Origin: Candidatus Poribacteria bacterium
Lineage (GTDB): Bacteria; Poribacteria; WGA-4E; WGA-3G
Assembly (NCBI GenBank): GCA_022394775.1
Contig: JAGFCB010000009.1
Location: 1-37,220 of the forward strand
Reading direction: 5' to 3'
DNA: 37,220 nt
A program made the translations under genes and the position numbers. How positions within the stretch are numbered: the first letter of the stretch is position 1; each line of letters begins with the position of its first letter. Shown here piece by piece: positions 25,751 to 34,886 of this stretch. The notes beneath the pieces are model-generated. The model did not search any database, was not told the origin of the DNA, and saw only the letters and a program-made list of their open reading frames with translations.

Positions 25751-25777
25751 TTTCGCTCCTTCTTCACGCATTTTAAT

Positions 25778-26626
25778 TTAAACCGTCACAACCTGTGGGG
25801 CTTGTTCTAAGTTCAGATTGTGCGCCGTTGCCCATTCTGTACCCGCCCAGTGCACACCGTTCGGGTCGCGCCTGCCTTGTGTATCCGTGGAAGCACCAAG
25901 AAACTGTCTACCAAGATCATCCAGGTTTTCCACCAGCGATTCATTCGGTTGCAGTGTGTCATCGTAATACCGTAGATAATAATCAGGTTTAATCCAGCGA
26001 TAGTGGTATCCGTAGATGACCACCTTAGATACGTTCTCCGTAAAATTCAACCCTGCAGCGTGGTAGATACGACTCTCAAACAGAAACGCATCACCTGCTT
26101 GGAGTAGCGGTTCGTCATACATAGGCGGATCAACTTCGCCTTCAGGGATACACAGCGGTTCGCCCAACTTATGGCTCTGCCGAACAAACCACGTTGCACC
26201 TGAGTTCGGCACGCTGAAATCTGTTAAGCAATAGCCTACTTTCAAACCGACGCGTGGACATCCCGCGTGCCCGACATCCAAATGCACGCCGACATCTCGG
26301 TGCCAGTTACGGTTGTCTGGTTTCTCAGGTGCTTGTGGGTGTTTGTAAATAAGCGCGGTATTGGTAATATGAATATTTGTGCCGAGCATCTGAAGAATCA
26401 ACGGGACCGCCTTCGACTGCGTCGCAAGATCAGCAAATGCAGGCTCTTGCACCAGACCGTCCCGCCGATGTGCGTAATAGTTGTGGTATTCAAACGACTC
26501 CATGAGTCGATCACCTGTCTCTGTCAAGCGACCAATCATCTCGCTATCAATTGCGGAACGTACGATGAGGTAACCGTTCTCATCAAACTCTTGACGTTGT
26601 GCATCAGTCAACTGAACAAATTCCAT
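25778..26626 (-). CDS. Phytanoyl-CoA dioxygenase family (PhyH) Fe(II)/2-oxoglutarate oxygenase
   Basis: The start is taken at ATG 26626, which follows AAGGA on the reverse strand; the longer frame adds 28 residues unlike the family. The product is 282 residues. It starts in family style (F-D-E-N-G-Y-L-I-V-R-S) and has the iron ligands H109-x-D111 in N-W-H-R-D and H189 in R-I-Y-H-A-A-G. These enzymes hydroxylate small molecules with iron, oxygen and 2-oxoglutarate; the substrate is not predictable. It is the first gene of a two-gene reverse-strand unit with a Gfo/Idh oxidoreductase. Confidence 0.9.
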   Translation of the reverse strand: MEFVQLTDAQRQEFDENGYLIVRSAIDSEMIGRLTETGDRLMESFEYHNYYAHRRDGLVQEPAFADLATQSKAVPLILQMLGTNIHITNTALIYKHPQAPEKPDNRNWHRDVGVHLDVGHAGCPRVGLKVGYCLTDFSVPNSGATWFVRQSHKLGEPLCIPEGEVDPPMYDEPLLQAGDAFLFESRIYHAAGLNFTENVSKVVIYGYHYRWIKPDYYLRYYDDTLQPNESLVENLDDLGRQFLGASTDTQGRRDPNGVHWAGTEWATAHNLNLEQAPQVVTV

Positions 26627-26811
26627 TTTTCTAATTTTCCTTGCGGTTCGGTGAGGTGAGGTGAGTTTCAGGTTCGACGTGCCTTTACGTATATCTAAAG
26701 AAACACCCAAGCAAAAACCCCTCCACTACGTTACGGGCTGCGTTTTCTTTACATTGTTTTTAAGAAAACTCTTTTCATAAATGGATTCGCAAGCCACGTC
26801 CTGATAGAGGC

Positions 26812-26840
26812 TTGATAGATACGTAAAAGTATGCTATCAT
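26812..26840 (+). promoter_or_regulatory. Promoter, TTGATA-N17-TATCAT with extended -10
   Basis: TTGATA (26812-26817) and TATCAT (26835-26840) are separated by 17 nt. TGC precedes the -10 hexamer (extended -10). It lies 35 bp before the TPR gene start at 26875 and shares ATGCTATCATAAA with the region before the isomerase gene at 4424. Confidence 0.6.
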
Positions 26841-26874
26841 AAATGCAAAATCGTGTCTACAGCTTAACGGAACA

Positions 26875-28020
26875 ATGAAAACATACCTCTTCTTCTGCTC
26901 TTATCTATTGATTTTCTTATTCGTAGTGTATCTCGCGCCAGCAGAACAACACATATCTACTGAAATAGCCCGCGTGTATCAGACGGGTTTGCAAGCACTC
27001 GCCCGGAAAGACAATCGTCCGGCTCTCGCAGCGTTCCAGCAAGTCGTAAAACTGGACGCATCACACGCCGAGGCACATTATCAACTCGGTGTCCTTTACG
27101 GTAAACAATCGCAATGGAAACCCGCGATTCATGCCCTCCAGACTGCGATCAAACTCACGCCTGATTTTGTAGATGCACACGTCCGTCTCGGTGAGGCTTA
27201 TCTGATCGGTACGGCAAACGCGAAAGATGCATTTGAACCGCTGCAACGCGCTTTACAGTTGCAACCCGATCTCTCTCGCGCACGTAGACTCTTAGGTACA
27301 GCCTACCTCCGTCAGAACCAAACCGATGCAGCAATCCAGCATCTTAAACAGGCACAACAAGATAGTGAAGCGCGCTACCTGCTCGGTCTCGCTTACTTTC
27401 AAGCGGAGGACTTCATCCAAGCGATACCACACTTTGAGGCAGTGATTAAACGCCAAAGCCGACACGCGAAAGCACATTTTAATATCGGGAACTGCTATCT
27501 ACGCACGGGAAAAATCGCTGAGGGACGCGCTGCACTCCGCACATTCGAGAAACTCATCCGCGAAGAGGAACAATTAGCCACATTACAACGTCTGATTCTC
27601 GACAATCCACAACGCCTTCAGCCGCGTTATCAACTCGCGAAACTACACATCAAAAGGACAGAATGGGAACGCGCTACGGTGGAGCTCAAAGTGTGTCTGA
27701 CCATCTCGCCACACGACGAAAAAGCATCCGAACTGCTCGGTTATACCTATCTTCAAACAGAATCTTATACCGACGCATTTGAGATATATGGGAATCTTGT
27801 TGAAGTACATCCGAAAAGCGCGGTATACCGGAATAGCCTCGGTATTGTCTATATGATGCTAAAAAAACCTCAACAGGCGATCACGCAATTTGAAACGGCT
27901 GTACGTCTTAACACAACAAACCCACAATTTTATCGGAACTTAGCAAACGCCTACCGAGAAATCGGCGAAGAAGCGAAAGCAAAACAGGCATATCAACGCT
28001 ATCGCTCTCTGGCAAAGTAA
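26875..28020 (+). CDS. Exported TPR-repeat protein
   Basis: 381 residues with an N-terminal hydrophobic segment (Y-L-F-F-C-S-Y-L-L-I-F-L-F-V-V-Y-L-A-P-A, about 3-23), a signal peptide or membrane anchor. The rest is about nine TPR units of 34 residues, with the canonical A-H-Y-Q-L-G-V-L-Y, A-I-H-A-L-Q-T-A-I-K-L-T-P and A-K-A-H-F-N-I-G-N-C-Y patterns; two central units (about 225-260) are less regular. TPR arrays scaffold protein complexes, here probably in the periplasm. It heads a same-strand run with a GMC oxidoreductase 28 bp downstream and has its own promoter. Confidence 0.85.
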   Translation: MKTYLFFCSYLLIFLFVVYLAPAEQHISTEIARVYQTGLQALARKDNRPALAAFQQVVKLDASHAEAHYQLGVLYGKQSQWKPAIHALQTAIKLTPDFVDAHVRLGEAYLIGTANAKDAFEPLQRALQLQPDLSRARRLLGTAYLRQNQTDAAIQHLKQAQQDSEARYLLGLAYFQAEDFIQAIPHFEAVIKRQSRHAKAHFNIGNCYLRTGKIAEGRAALRTFEKLIREEEQLATLQRLILDNPQRLQPRYQLAKLHIKRTEWERATVELKVCLTISPHDEKASELLGYTYLQTESYTDAFEIYGNLVEVHPKSAVYRNSLGIVYMMLKKPQQAITQFETAVRLNTTNPQFYRNLANAYREIGEEAKAKQAYQRYRSLAK

Positions 28021-28048
28021 GTTTCAGATTATAAGTACGCATAATACT

Positions 28049-29602
28049 ATGAACAACTCACAATCTCAGGCTTCAAGTGCCACCAATAATTCCCGCACCT
28101 CGGAGCAGCAAAACACACAGCAACAACAAGAGCATGCCGACGTGTGCGTTATCGGTTCTGGTGCCGGTGGTGCGGTCGTCGCAAAGGTGCTTGCCGAAGC
28201 CGGGCTATCGGTGGTTATCTTAGAGGCAGGAGAAAATCACGATCCGAATACTTTCGGCAGCTACGAACCTGAGATGCTGCGGCGTCTCTTCTGGGATAGC
28301 GGCTTACGGCGCACACGCGACGGTGCAATCGTTATCTCGCAAGGTAGAGGAGTCGGTGGTTCGACCGTACATAACCTCTGCTACGCTGTCCGTCCACCAC
28401 AGGTACTACTGGACAGATGGGGCGTGCCAGACCTCTCCGCAAACTTTGAACGTGTAGAGCAGACCCTCGGCGTTACACAGATACAGGAGACAGAGATAAA
28501 CCGACTAAACGCTGTTATCCGTCGCGGATGTGAAGTGATGAAGTGGCATGGTGTCGTGCAACGACACAATCGCGGTGCCTGTCCAACGTGCGGAGCACAG
28601 TGTCTCTTCGGATGCCCAGCCTCCAAATCCATTCAGGACAATCCAACAAGAGTGGGCAAGCAGAGCATGGCGGTTACGTATATCCCTTTGGCACTTGCCG
28701 CAGGCGCGCGACTCTATAGCAACTGCACAGCTGAAAAAATTGACGTGGAGAAGCGAAGCGTCGTTGGTGTTTCCGCGCGGTTACCATCAGGTGAATTGCA
28801 TGTTCAAAGCAAAGTAGTAGTACTCGCCGCAGGTGCCATCAACTCGCCACAACTCTGGCTAAAAAGCAGACTGCCGAATTCAAACCGACAGGTAGGAAAA
28901 AACCTCCACTTGCATCCCGCTGTCTTCGTCGGTGGGATTTTCAACGAAACTATTGACGGGCACCTCGGGATCCCTCAGAGTTACTATATTGATGAGTTCC
29001 TCGACTTAGCAAAGTCTCGGAGCAGTGGTTACCTACTCATGCCGGCTTTCGGTTCGCAGATGATAGTCGCTGCAAGCCTCCCCGGATTCGGCGATAACCA
29101 CCGAGAACTGATGGAACGCTACCGCCACATCGCAGCACTCCTTGTCCTCTTACACGACCGAACAACCGGACAAGTCTCAGTTAATTACAAAGGCGAGCCA
29201 AACGTCGCATACCGGCTCCGACGGTCAGATAAAAGGATGTTAGTAGAAGGCGCGATCAACGCTGCCCGACTACTCTTCGCTGCAGGCGCGACAGAGATTG
29301 TGATGCCCTATACACAACACTTCCCTATCAAAAAGGAATCGGACCTTGAGATTGTACGGCAACGCAGTATCGTTCCAAATGACATCATGCTCGCTTCCAG
29401 TCATCCGCAAGGCACACTCCGAATGGGTGAATACGCGAACAAAAGCGTCGTCAAGTTTTCAGGGGAATCCCATGAGGTGAACGGCTTATTTGTCGCTGAT
29501 GCGAGCCTCTTTCCAACCTCTATCGGCGTACCACCAACATTGACAATCGCAGCACTTGCTGAACATGTCGCAGCTCAGATTATTGAGAGCGGTATCGTGT
29601 AG
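28049..29602 (+). CDS. GMC family FAD-dependent oxidoreductase
   Basis: 517 residues. A Ser/Asn/Gln-rich leader (1-29) precedes the FAD-binding fold V-I-G-S-G-A-G-G-A-V-V-A (34-45) and E-A-G-E (59-62). Q-G-R-G-V-G-G-S-T-V-H-N is the GMC glycine-rich signature. C-P-T-C-G-A-Q-C-L-F-G-C-P (about 178-190) is the Cys cluster found in a subset of bacterial GMC dehydrogenases. S-S-H-P-Q-G-T-L-R-M-G carries the active-site His, and V-A-D-A-S-L-F-P-T ends the FAD domain. GMC enzymes oxidise alcohols, sugars or sterols; the substrate is unknown. It follows the TPR gene closely. Confidence 0.9.
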   Translation: MNNSQSQASSATNNSRTSEQQNTQQQQEHADVCVIGSGAGGAVVAKVLAEAGLSVVILEAGENHDPNTFGSYEPEMLRRLFWDSGLRRTRDGAIVISQGRGVGGSTVHNLCYAVRPPQVLLDRWGVPDLSANFERVEQTLGVTQIQETEINRLNAVIRRGCEVMKWHGVVQRHNRGACPTCGAQCLFGCPASKSIQDNPTRVGKQSMAVTYIPLALAAGARLYSNCTAEKIDVEKRSVVGVSARLPSGELHVQSKVVVLAAGAINSPQLWLKSRLPNSNRQVGKNLHLHPAVFVGGIFNETIDGHLGIPQSYYIDEFLDLAKSRSSGYLLMPAFGSQMIVAASLPGFGDNHRELMERYRHIAALLVLLHDRTTGQVSVNYKGEPNVAYRLRRSDKRMLVEGAINAARLLFAAGATEIVMPYTQHFPIKKESDLEIVRQRSIVPNDIMLASSHPQGTLRMGEYANKSVVKFSGESHEVNGLFVADASLFPTSIGVPPTLTIAALAEHVAAQIIESGIV

Positions 29603-29657
29603 CTCACTGTAGGGGTAAGTCTTATCCCTGCTCACCCTGCGAAAACGAACTAACAAA

Positions 29658-30626
29658 ATGATTGAATCAATCCCATATCTTTCACTCGGAAACTTCCCGA
29701 CTCCCGTGCAGCGGCTCTCAAACCTTGAACGCGCTCTTGGCTTTGAGTCGCTATGGATAAAACGAGATGATCTGAGCGGTCCGTTAGGTGGCGGCAATAA
29801 AATCCGAAAACTGGAGTACATGTTCGCAGCAGCACACCCTGATGGCGAGAAAAAGAAAACACTCTTCACAATCGGGCCAACAGGTTCTAATCATGCTCGG
29901 GCAACGGCAGTCTATGGCAAAGCATCCGGTTTCCGAGTAGAATGTCTGCTCTTTAAACAACCGCCTACCGAGTATTCCGAAGCAAACTATCGCACAATCT
30001 GTGAACACGCCGCCCAGGTCTACGAGGTTAAGCGTATGCATACAATGTTCATCCGTTACGCGTATGAACAGATGAAAACATCTCTTGGCGTTGGAGAGGA
30101 ACGCTATTTCATTCCAGCAGGGGGTTCATCACCGCTCGGTTCTGTCGGTTATGTGAAAGCAGTTTCAGAACTGAAATCACAGATTGAGGCAGGCATCCTT
30201 CCAGAACCACGATTTATCTTTCTACCGGTAGGAACATGTGGGACAATGGCGGGCTTGATGGCAGGTGTGCAGTTGACGGGGTTAAAAACTAAGGTTGTCG
30301 GTATCCGTGTCGCCGACCAAATCGTGGCAAACCCGTTAGCAATCTCGCGGATGGTGCGACGGACCCTTCACCTCATCGGTGCGACCAATGTTCAGGATAT
30401 TCACGCAAGCGACATTGAACTCTGGCAAGGCGATTTTGGGGAAGGCTATGCCATCCCGACAAAAGCCGGTACAGACGCGGTCGAGATGATGGCTGAACAT
30501 GAAGATATCACACTCGAAAACACCTACACCGGAAAGGCATTGGCAGGGCTTATCCACTACGTAAAGGCACGAAGACATAAAGAAGAACCGATACTTTTCT
30601 GGCATACATACGGTGGTGGCGCATAA
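29658..30626 (+). CDS. PLP-dependent D-cysteine desulfhydrase/ACC deaminase-like enzyme
   Basis: 322 residues, tryptophan-synthase-beta fold type II PLP enzyme. L-W-I-K-R-D-D-L-S-G-P-L-G-G-G-N-K48-I-R-K-L-E contains the Schiff-base lysine in the context shared by 1-aminocyclopropane-1-carboxylate deaminase and D-cysteine desulfhydrase. T-G-S-N-H-A (75-80) is the phosphate-facing loop, and P-V-G-T-C-G-T-M-A-G-L is the second cofactor-binding turn. Activity could be desulfhydration of D-cysteine or deamination of another amino acid. It lies 55 bp after the GMC gene and 42 bp before the amidohydrolase. Confidence 0.85.
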   Translation: MIESIPYLSLGNFPTPVQRLSNLERALGFESLWIKRDDLSGPLGGGNKIRKLEYMFAAAHPDGEKKKTLFTIGPTGSNHARATAVYGKASGFRVECLLFKQPPTEYSEANYRTICEHAAQVYEVKRMHTMFIRYAYEQMKTSLGVGEERYFIPAGGSSPLGSVGYVKAVSELKSQIEAGILPEPRFIFLPVGTCGTMAGLMAGVQLTGLKTKVVGIRVADQIVANPLAISRMVRRTLHLIGATNVQDIHASDIELWQGDFGEGYAIPTKAGTDAVEMMAEHEDITLENTYTGKALAGLIHYVKARRHKEEPILFWHTYGGGA

Positions 30627-30668
30627 CAAAACGCGGTGTAACTTAATCACAAACACAAGAGGAAATAC

Positions 30669-31754
30669 ATGGGAACACAGAACGGCAAACCGAGTTTCGT
30701 TCAGGCGGGTATGTCTATCATCGACTGCGACCTTCATAACCGACTCCCTTCACACCAAATGCTCTATCCGTACCTACCCGATTACTGGTGCGACTATTGC
30801 GAAGAATCGGGTTTCCCCGGACCTGATGCAAACGACTATCCCGACGGTGTGCCAACTTCAACACGTCCGGAAATTAAACATCCATCGGAAGATCGTCCTG
30901 CATCGGATTTAGCACTCCTACGCAAGCACGCACTCGATTTCTGGGAGGTCGAATACGGGATACTCACCTGTGGGTATCGGGTGCAGAGCGTCCACAACGA
31001 AGACTTCGCGGCAGCACTCGCCTCAGCAGTCAACGACTGGCAGATTGAACATTGGCTCAATCCCGAACCACGCTTACGCGCTTCACTGATCGTACCGAGC
31101 CAAAATCCTGAACTCGCTGTTCGGGAAATAGAACGTTTAGGTGGACATCCGGGGTTTGTACAAATAATGCTACCGGCCCGATCACAAGCACCCTACGGCA
31201 ATAGACGCTATCATCCGATTTATGAGGCAGCTGTGCGGCATCAACTCACCATCGGTATCCATTACGGTGGCGCGTCCGGACTACCACCGACGTCTGTAGG
31301 GTGGCCCTCAACCTATTTAGAGGAATACGTCGGTATGTCGCAGGTATTTCAGGCACAGGTGCTGAGTCTTGTATCCGAGGGAGTTTTTGACAAGTTCCCC
31401 GACTTACGCGTCGCGCTCATAGAAACAGGTGTTACATGGATGCCGTCGCTGATGTGGCGATTCGATAAAGAGTGGCGAGGTTTACGACATCTGACCCCAT
31501 GGGTAAAGCGCCCTCCATCAGCATATATCCGGGAACATATCCGCATGACACTCCAACCGATTGATACCCCACCAACAGCGGCAGAACTCCTCCAGATTGT
31601 CGGTCAACTCGATTCAGAGGAGATGTTAATGTTCTCAAGTGACTATCCACACTGGCATTTTGACACTCCGGAAGAGGCTTTTCCTTCGCAGCTACCGCAA
31701 CCATTAGCACGCAAAATCTTGTCCGAAAACGCAAAAGAATTTTATCGTCTCTAA
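30669..31754 (+). CDS. Amidohydrolase family 2 (TIM-barrel) metal-dependent hydrolase
   Basis: 361 residues with AGAGGAAA before the ATG. The start of the barrel, I-I-D-C-D-L-H-N, gives the D-x-H metal site. H-Y-G-G-A-S-G (about 199) and F-S-S-D-Y-P-H-W-H-F-D (about 325-335) supply later metal and active-site residues typical of Amidohydro_2 proteins (ACMSD/uracil-related decarboxylases and hydrolases). It may be a hydrolase or decarboxylase of a small carboxylic or cyclic compound. It is the last gene of the same-strand run from 26875. Confidence 0.82.
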   Translation: MGTQNGKPSFVQAGMSIIDCDLHNRLPSHQMLYPYLPDYWCDYCEESGFPGPDANDYPDGVPTSTRPEIKHPSEDRPASDLALLRKHALDFWEVEYGILTCGYRVQSVHNEDFAAALASAVNDWQIEHWLNPEPRLRASLIVPSQNPELAVREIERLGGHPGFVQIMLPARSQAPYGNRRYHPIYEAAVRHQLTIGIHYGGASGLPPTSVGWPSTYLEEYVGMSQVFQAQVLSLVSEGVFDKFPDLRVALIETGVTWMPSLMWRFDKEWRGLRHLTPWVKRPPSAYIREHIRMTLQPIDTPPTAAELLQIVGQLDSEEMLMFSSDYPHWHFDTPEEAFPSQLPQPLARKILSENAKEFYRL

Positions 31755-31947
31755 AGGGAAATACGGAAGACTCCTAATTGTCAGTGTCCGTACACATGTC
31801 GCCCTTATTTTATTTATTTTTTTCATTATGCACGTTTTCGACCCCAAAAACGTATCTTTAATTATAAGAGGCTAATGCAATGTGTAAGTATCTGGATATT
31901 AGGAGACGGGACTTATTCAATCTATTCATTAATTATGGAGTATCCTG

Positions 31948-34860
31948 ATGGACAGAGAAGACGATATTCAACTTATTCATAGAATTTTGTCAGGCGACGA
32001 TACAGCGTTTGAAGTCTTAGTTCAAAAACATCAAGATAGTATTCATGCACTTGCGTGGCGAAAAATTGGTGATTTTCACATTGCTCAAGAGATTACCCAA
32101 GACACTTTCCTCCAAGTATACAAGAACCTCTCGCAGCTAAAGAATCCGAACCAACTCTCAGGATGGATGTATGTCATTGCCAATCGACTCTGCCTTAAAT
32201 GGCTGGAAAAAAATAAGAACGTCATGCAATCGCTGGAGGACACACCTGTGGAAGAAATCGAGAGAGCCTCTTATGCACATCACGTAACAGAACAGCGAGA
32301 AACAGAGGACACTGAGCATCGCCATGAACTCGTCAAGAAACTGCTCACAAAACTCCCAGAAAGTGAACGCACCGTCGTGACGCTCTATTATCTCGGTAAA
32401 ATGACGACCAAAGAGATTAGTAAATTTTTAGGCGTGTCCGTGCACACCATCACAAGCCGACTTCAGCGAGCGCGCAAGCGTTTACAAGAACAGCAAGAGG
32501 TGTTAATTCAGGAAGTTCTCGGTGGCGTACAAATACCGGCGAGTTTAGGCGAGAACGTCATGCGACAAGTCGCTGATATGGCACCCACACAGGCTCCAGC
32601 CTCTAAACCCTTCCTCCCGTGGATGGCTTTAGGGACAGCTGCGGTTTTGGTTGTCTTACTGCTTGGCGCGAGCAACCGATACCTCACCCGTTTCCAGAAG
32701 TCGTATAGTTTTGAAGCACAATCTGAACCGACGATTGAAATCGTCGATGCACCTGTCATCCTTGATATAGCAACGAAACCTGCTGTGCGAAACCAAGTCG
32801 GACGGGATACCAGTCCCGGTAAAACAAGTCGCCCTGGCACCCAAGTCTCTAACGTCACCTCAACATCTGTTACATCGGAAAATGCCGCCAAGTTTTCTAC
32901 GGCACAATGGGCACAAGGAAACGGACCGCCCGCGGGACCTGTCCGCGATATCTTTGCTACCCCTGAAGGAACTGTCTATGCCGTTACACAAACAGGAATA
33001 TACAGATTAACAGCAGATGCAACCGCATGGAGACGCGTCAACGCGAGTATCCCAATTGGCGAATCTTTGATGCCGATGGCAGCACATAACGGTAGGCTTT
33101 ATATTGTTTCGACTGACGAGATATTTGCTTCGGATAACCGGGGTGAGACGTGGAGGACACTGGGGCCCCGACCCAAAGGAGATGTTGTTGGATTCGTCAT
33201 CACAGATGCCGAAAAAGCTGCCAGTTCACAAGTGCCTATTACGATGTATCTCGCACTTAGAGATAATGGGATTTTCCGATCCACAGACGGTGGCGCACTA
33301 TGGCACCCTCTTAACGACGGACTGACGGTTTCCGAAAAGATTTCCGCAGTGGCGACTATTGGAAAAACAGTTTTTGCGGGTACAGAGAACGGTCTCTATC
33401 GTCTCGATTCAGACATCTGGGAAAAATTGCCACTGGATACATCCGGTGCCGTCTGTTCCTTGGCAGTCTCAGGGAATAATCTCTATGCCGGAATAGCGCA
33501 CGAGTTTTTGGTGAGATTAACGCCAAGTGAAATAAAAGAAGTAATGCGGAATAATAAGTCAGATTTTGTCAAAATTTTCCATTCAGCTGACTTGGGCGCG
33601 TCGTGGACTGAGATATGGCGTGAAAACCGAGATATTCCCAGCGGAGTACTGGCAGGTATAACGATTTTAGCTGCTGATGAAACGCTCTTGGCATTGAGTC
33701 TCACACAATCTCGTTCAACAGACGGTGGAAAGACTTGGACAAAACTTAAAGATGACAGGAATTTTTTCCGTAATATCCGCCTTCCAGCTGTGATAGTAAA
33801 CGAAAAAACGTATTACAAAGCCAACCTATACAGTATTCATCGCACGACTGACGGGGGTGAGTCATGGCACCTATTTATGAATGGAATGACAGGAACATTT
33901 ATTGTCGATGTGGTCGCGTTTGACAATAGATTATACGCCCATAATGGCTATGAAGTTTATCAATCAACGGATGCGGGTGGGTCCTGGAAAAAAGTTCCGG
34001 CCGATAGACAAAAAGCTGGATTCAGCCCTTACACTACCAGCGTGACCGTTGATTTAAAACTGATAGTTGTTGGCAACATTCTTTATTCTCTTTTAACTGG
34101 AGGCCCTACAGGGGCCAATGTCGGAATTTTCCGTTTATCGACCGATGGCGATAGGTTCATTCCGCTTCAAGATGTTCCCATTTTCGACCGTTATAAACTT
34201 GCCGATGAGAAATATAAGTCAAAAGAGCGAGAGAGCCGGCATGTATCTCGTCTGAGAACTGAGACGGCTGTGGCGAGTTATGATACCTTTTATGTAGAAT
34301 ACATAGGAGAACTTTTCAAATGGAAACTCGGTGATCCAGAATGGACAAGCACTGGATTGGTAGAGGATCATCCACTATACAGGTCCTCCGAGGTGTTCAA
34401 ATTAGCGGTCTTCGGAGAAACCGTCTACGCAGGAAAATGGGATGGTCAGCTGTTTCAATCGCTTGATGAAGGGGAGAGTTGGAGAAATATTACACCAACC
34501 CTGCCGCTCCGCTTCACGCACTTCAAAGATATTGTCTTTGCCGGGGCATCGGTTTACGTCGCAACAGATAATGGGGTCATGGCTTCGCAAACCGGGGTAA
34601 ACTGGCGCGTGCTTACGGATGAAATAGGGACACGCCTCGTCATAGACAAATTGGCTGTGGATGGCACAACTGTTTATGGAGCTGGCGATACTGGCGGGTA
34701 TCGTTTGAATACGCATAAGCGGTGGGAACAGATTTCTTCAGAAGTGCCAAATGTAATCAGTGATCTTGTCATCGCTAACGATAAACTCTATAGTGCTACC
34801 GATATGCTCAGTCGCGCCAAAGAGAGGGGACTGTTTTACATCTCACTTGAAGATAAATAA
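31948..34860 (+). CDS. ECF sigma factor fused to a membrane-anchored seven-Asp-box beta-propeller
   Basis: 970 residues with GGAG before the ATG. Residues about 15-90 are a sigma70 region 2 (F-E-V-L-V-Q-K-H-Q-D, A-Q-E-I-T-Q-D-T-F-L-Q-V-Y). About 130-182 are region 4 (L-P-E-S-E-R-T-V-V-T-L-Y-Y-L-G, T-T-K-E-I-S-K-F-L-G-V-S-V-H-T-I-T-S-R-L). A single helix at 222-242 crosses the membrane. The C-terminal 640 residues hold seven S/T-x-D-x-G-x-x-W Asp-box motifs, the BNR/sialidase/Ycf48 propeller signature. The sigma domain should be cytoplasmic and the propeller periplasmic. Inference: a one-protein signalling device in which an outside signal controls a tethered sigma factor, perhaps by proteolytic release. 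No separate anti-sigma gene adjoins it. Confidence 0.88.
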   Translation: MDREDDIQLIHRILSGDDTAFEVLVQKHQDSIHALAWRKIGDFHIAQEITQDTFLQVYKNLSQLKNPNQLSGWMYVIANRLCLKWLEKNKNVMQSLEDTPVEEIERASYAHHVTEQRETEDTEHRHELVKKLLTKLPESERTVVTLYYLGKMTTKEISKFLGVSVHTITSRLQRARKRLQEQQEVLIQEVLGGVQIPASLGENVMRQVADMAPTQAPASKPFLPWMALGTAAVLVVLLLGASNRYLTRFQKSYSFEAQSEPTIEIVDAPVILDIATKPAVRNQVGRDTSPGKTSRPGTQVSNVTSTSVTSENAAKFSTAQWAQGNGPPAGPVRDIFATPEGTVYAVTQTGIYRLTADATAWRRVNASIPIGESLMPMAAHNGRLYIVSTDEIFASDNRGETWRTLGPRPKGDVVGFVITDAEKAASSQVPITMYLALRDNGIFRSTDGGALWHPLNDGLTVSEKISAVATIGKTVFAGTENGLYRLDSDIWEKLPLDTSGAVCSLAVSGNNLYAGIAHEFLVRLTPSEIKEVMRNNKSDFVKIFHSADLGASWTEIWRENRDIPSGVLAGITILAADETLLALSLTQSRSTDGGKTWTKLKDDRNFFRNIRLPAVIVNEKTYYKANLYSIHRTTDGGESWHLFMNGMTGTFIVDVVAFDNRLYAHNGYEVYQSTDAGGSWKKVPADRQKAGFSPYTTSVTVDLKLIVVGNILYSLLTGGPTGANVGIFRLSTDGDRFIPLQDVPIFDRYKLADEKYKSKERESRHVSRLRTETAVASYDTFYVEYIGELFKWKLGDPEWTSTGLVEDHPLYRSSEVFKLAVFGETVYAGKWDGQLFQSLDEGESWRNITPTLPLRFTHFKDIVFAGASVYVATDNGVMASQTGVNWRVLTDEIGTRLVIDKLAVDGTTVYGAGDTGGYRLNTHKRWEQISSEVPNVISDLVIANDKLYSATDMLSRAKERGLFYISLEDK

Positions 34861-34886
34861 CTGGACTATAAGGAGGTAAATTTTTA

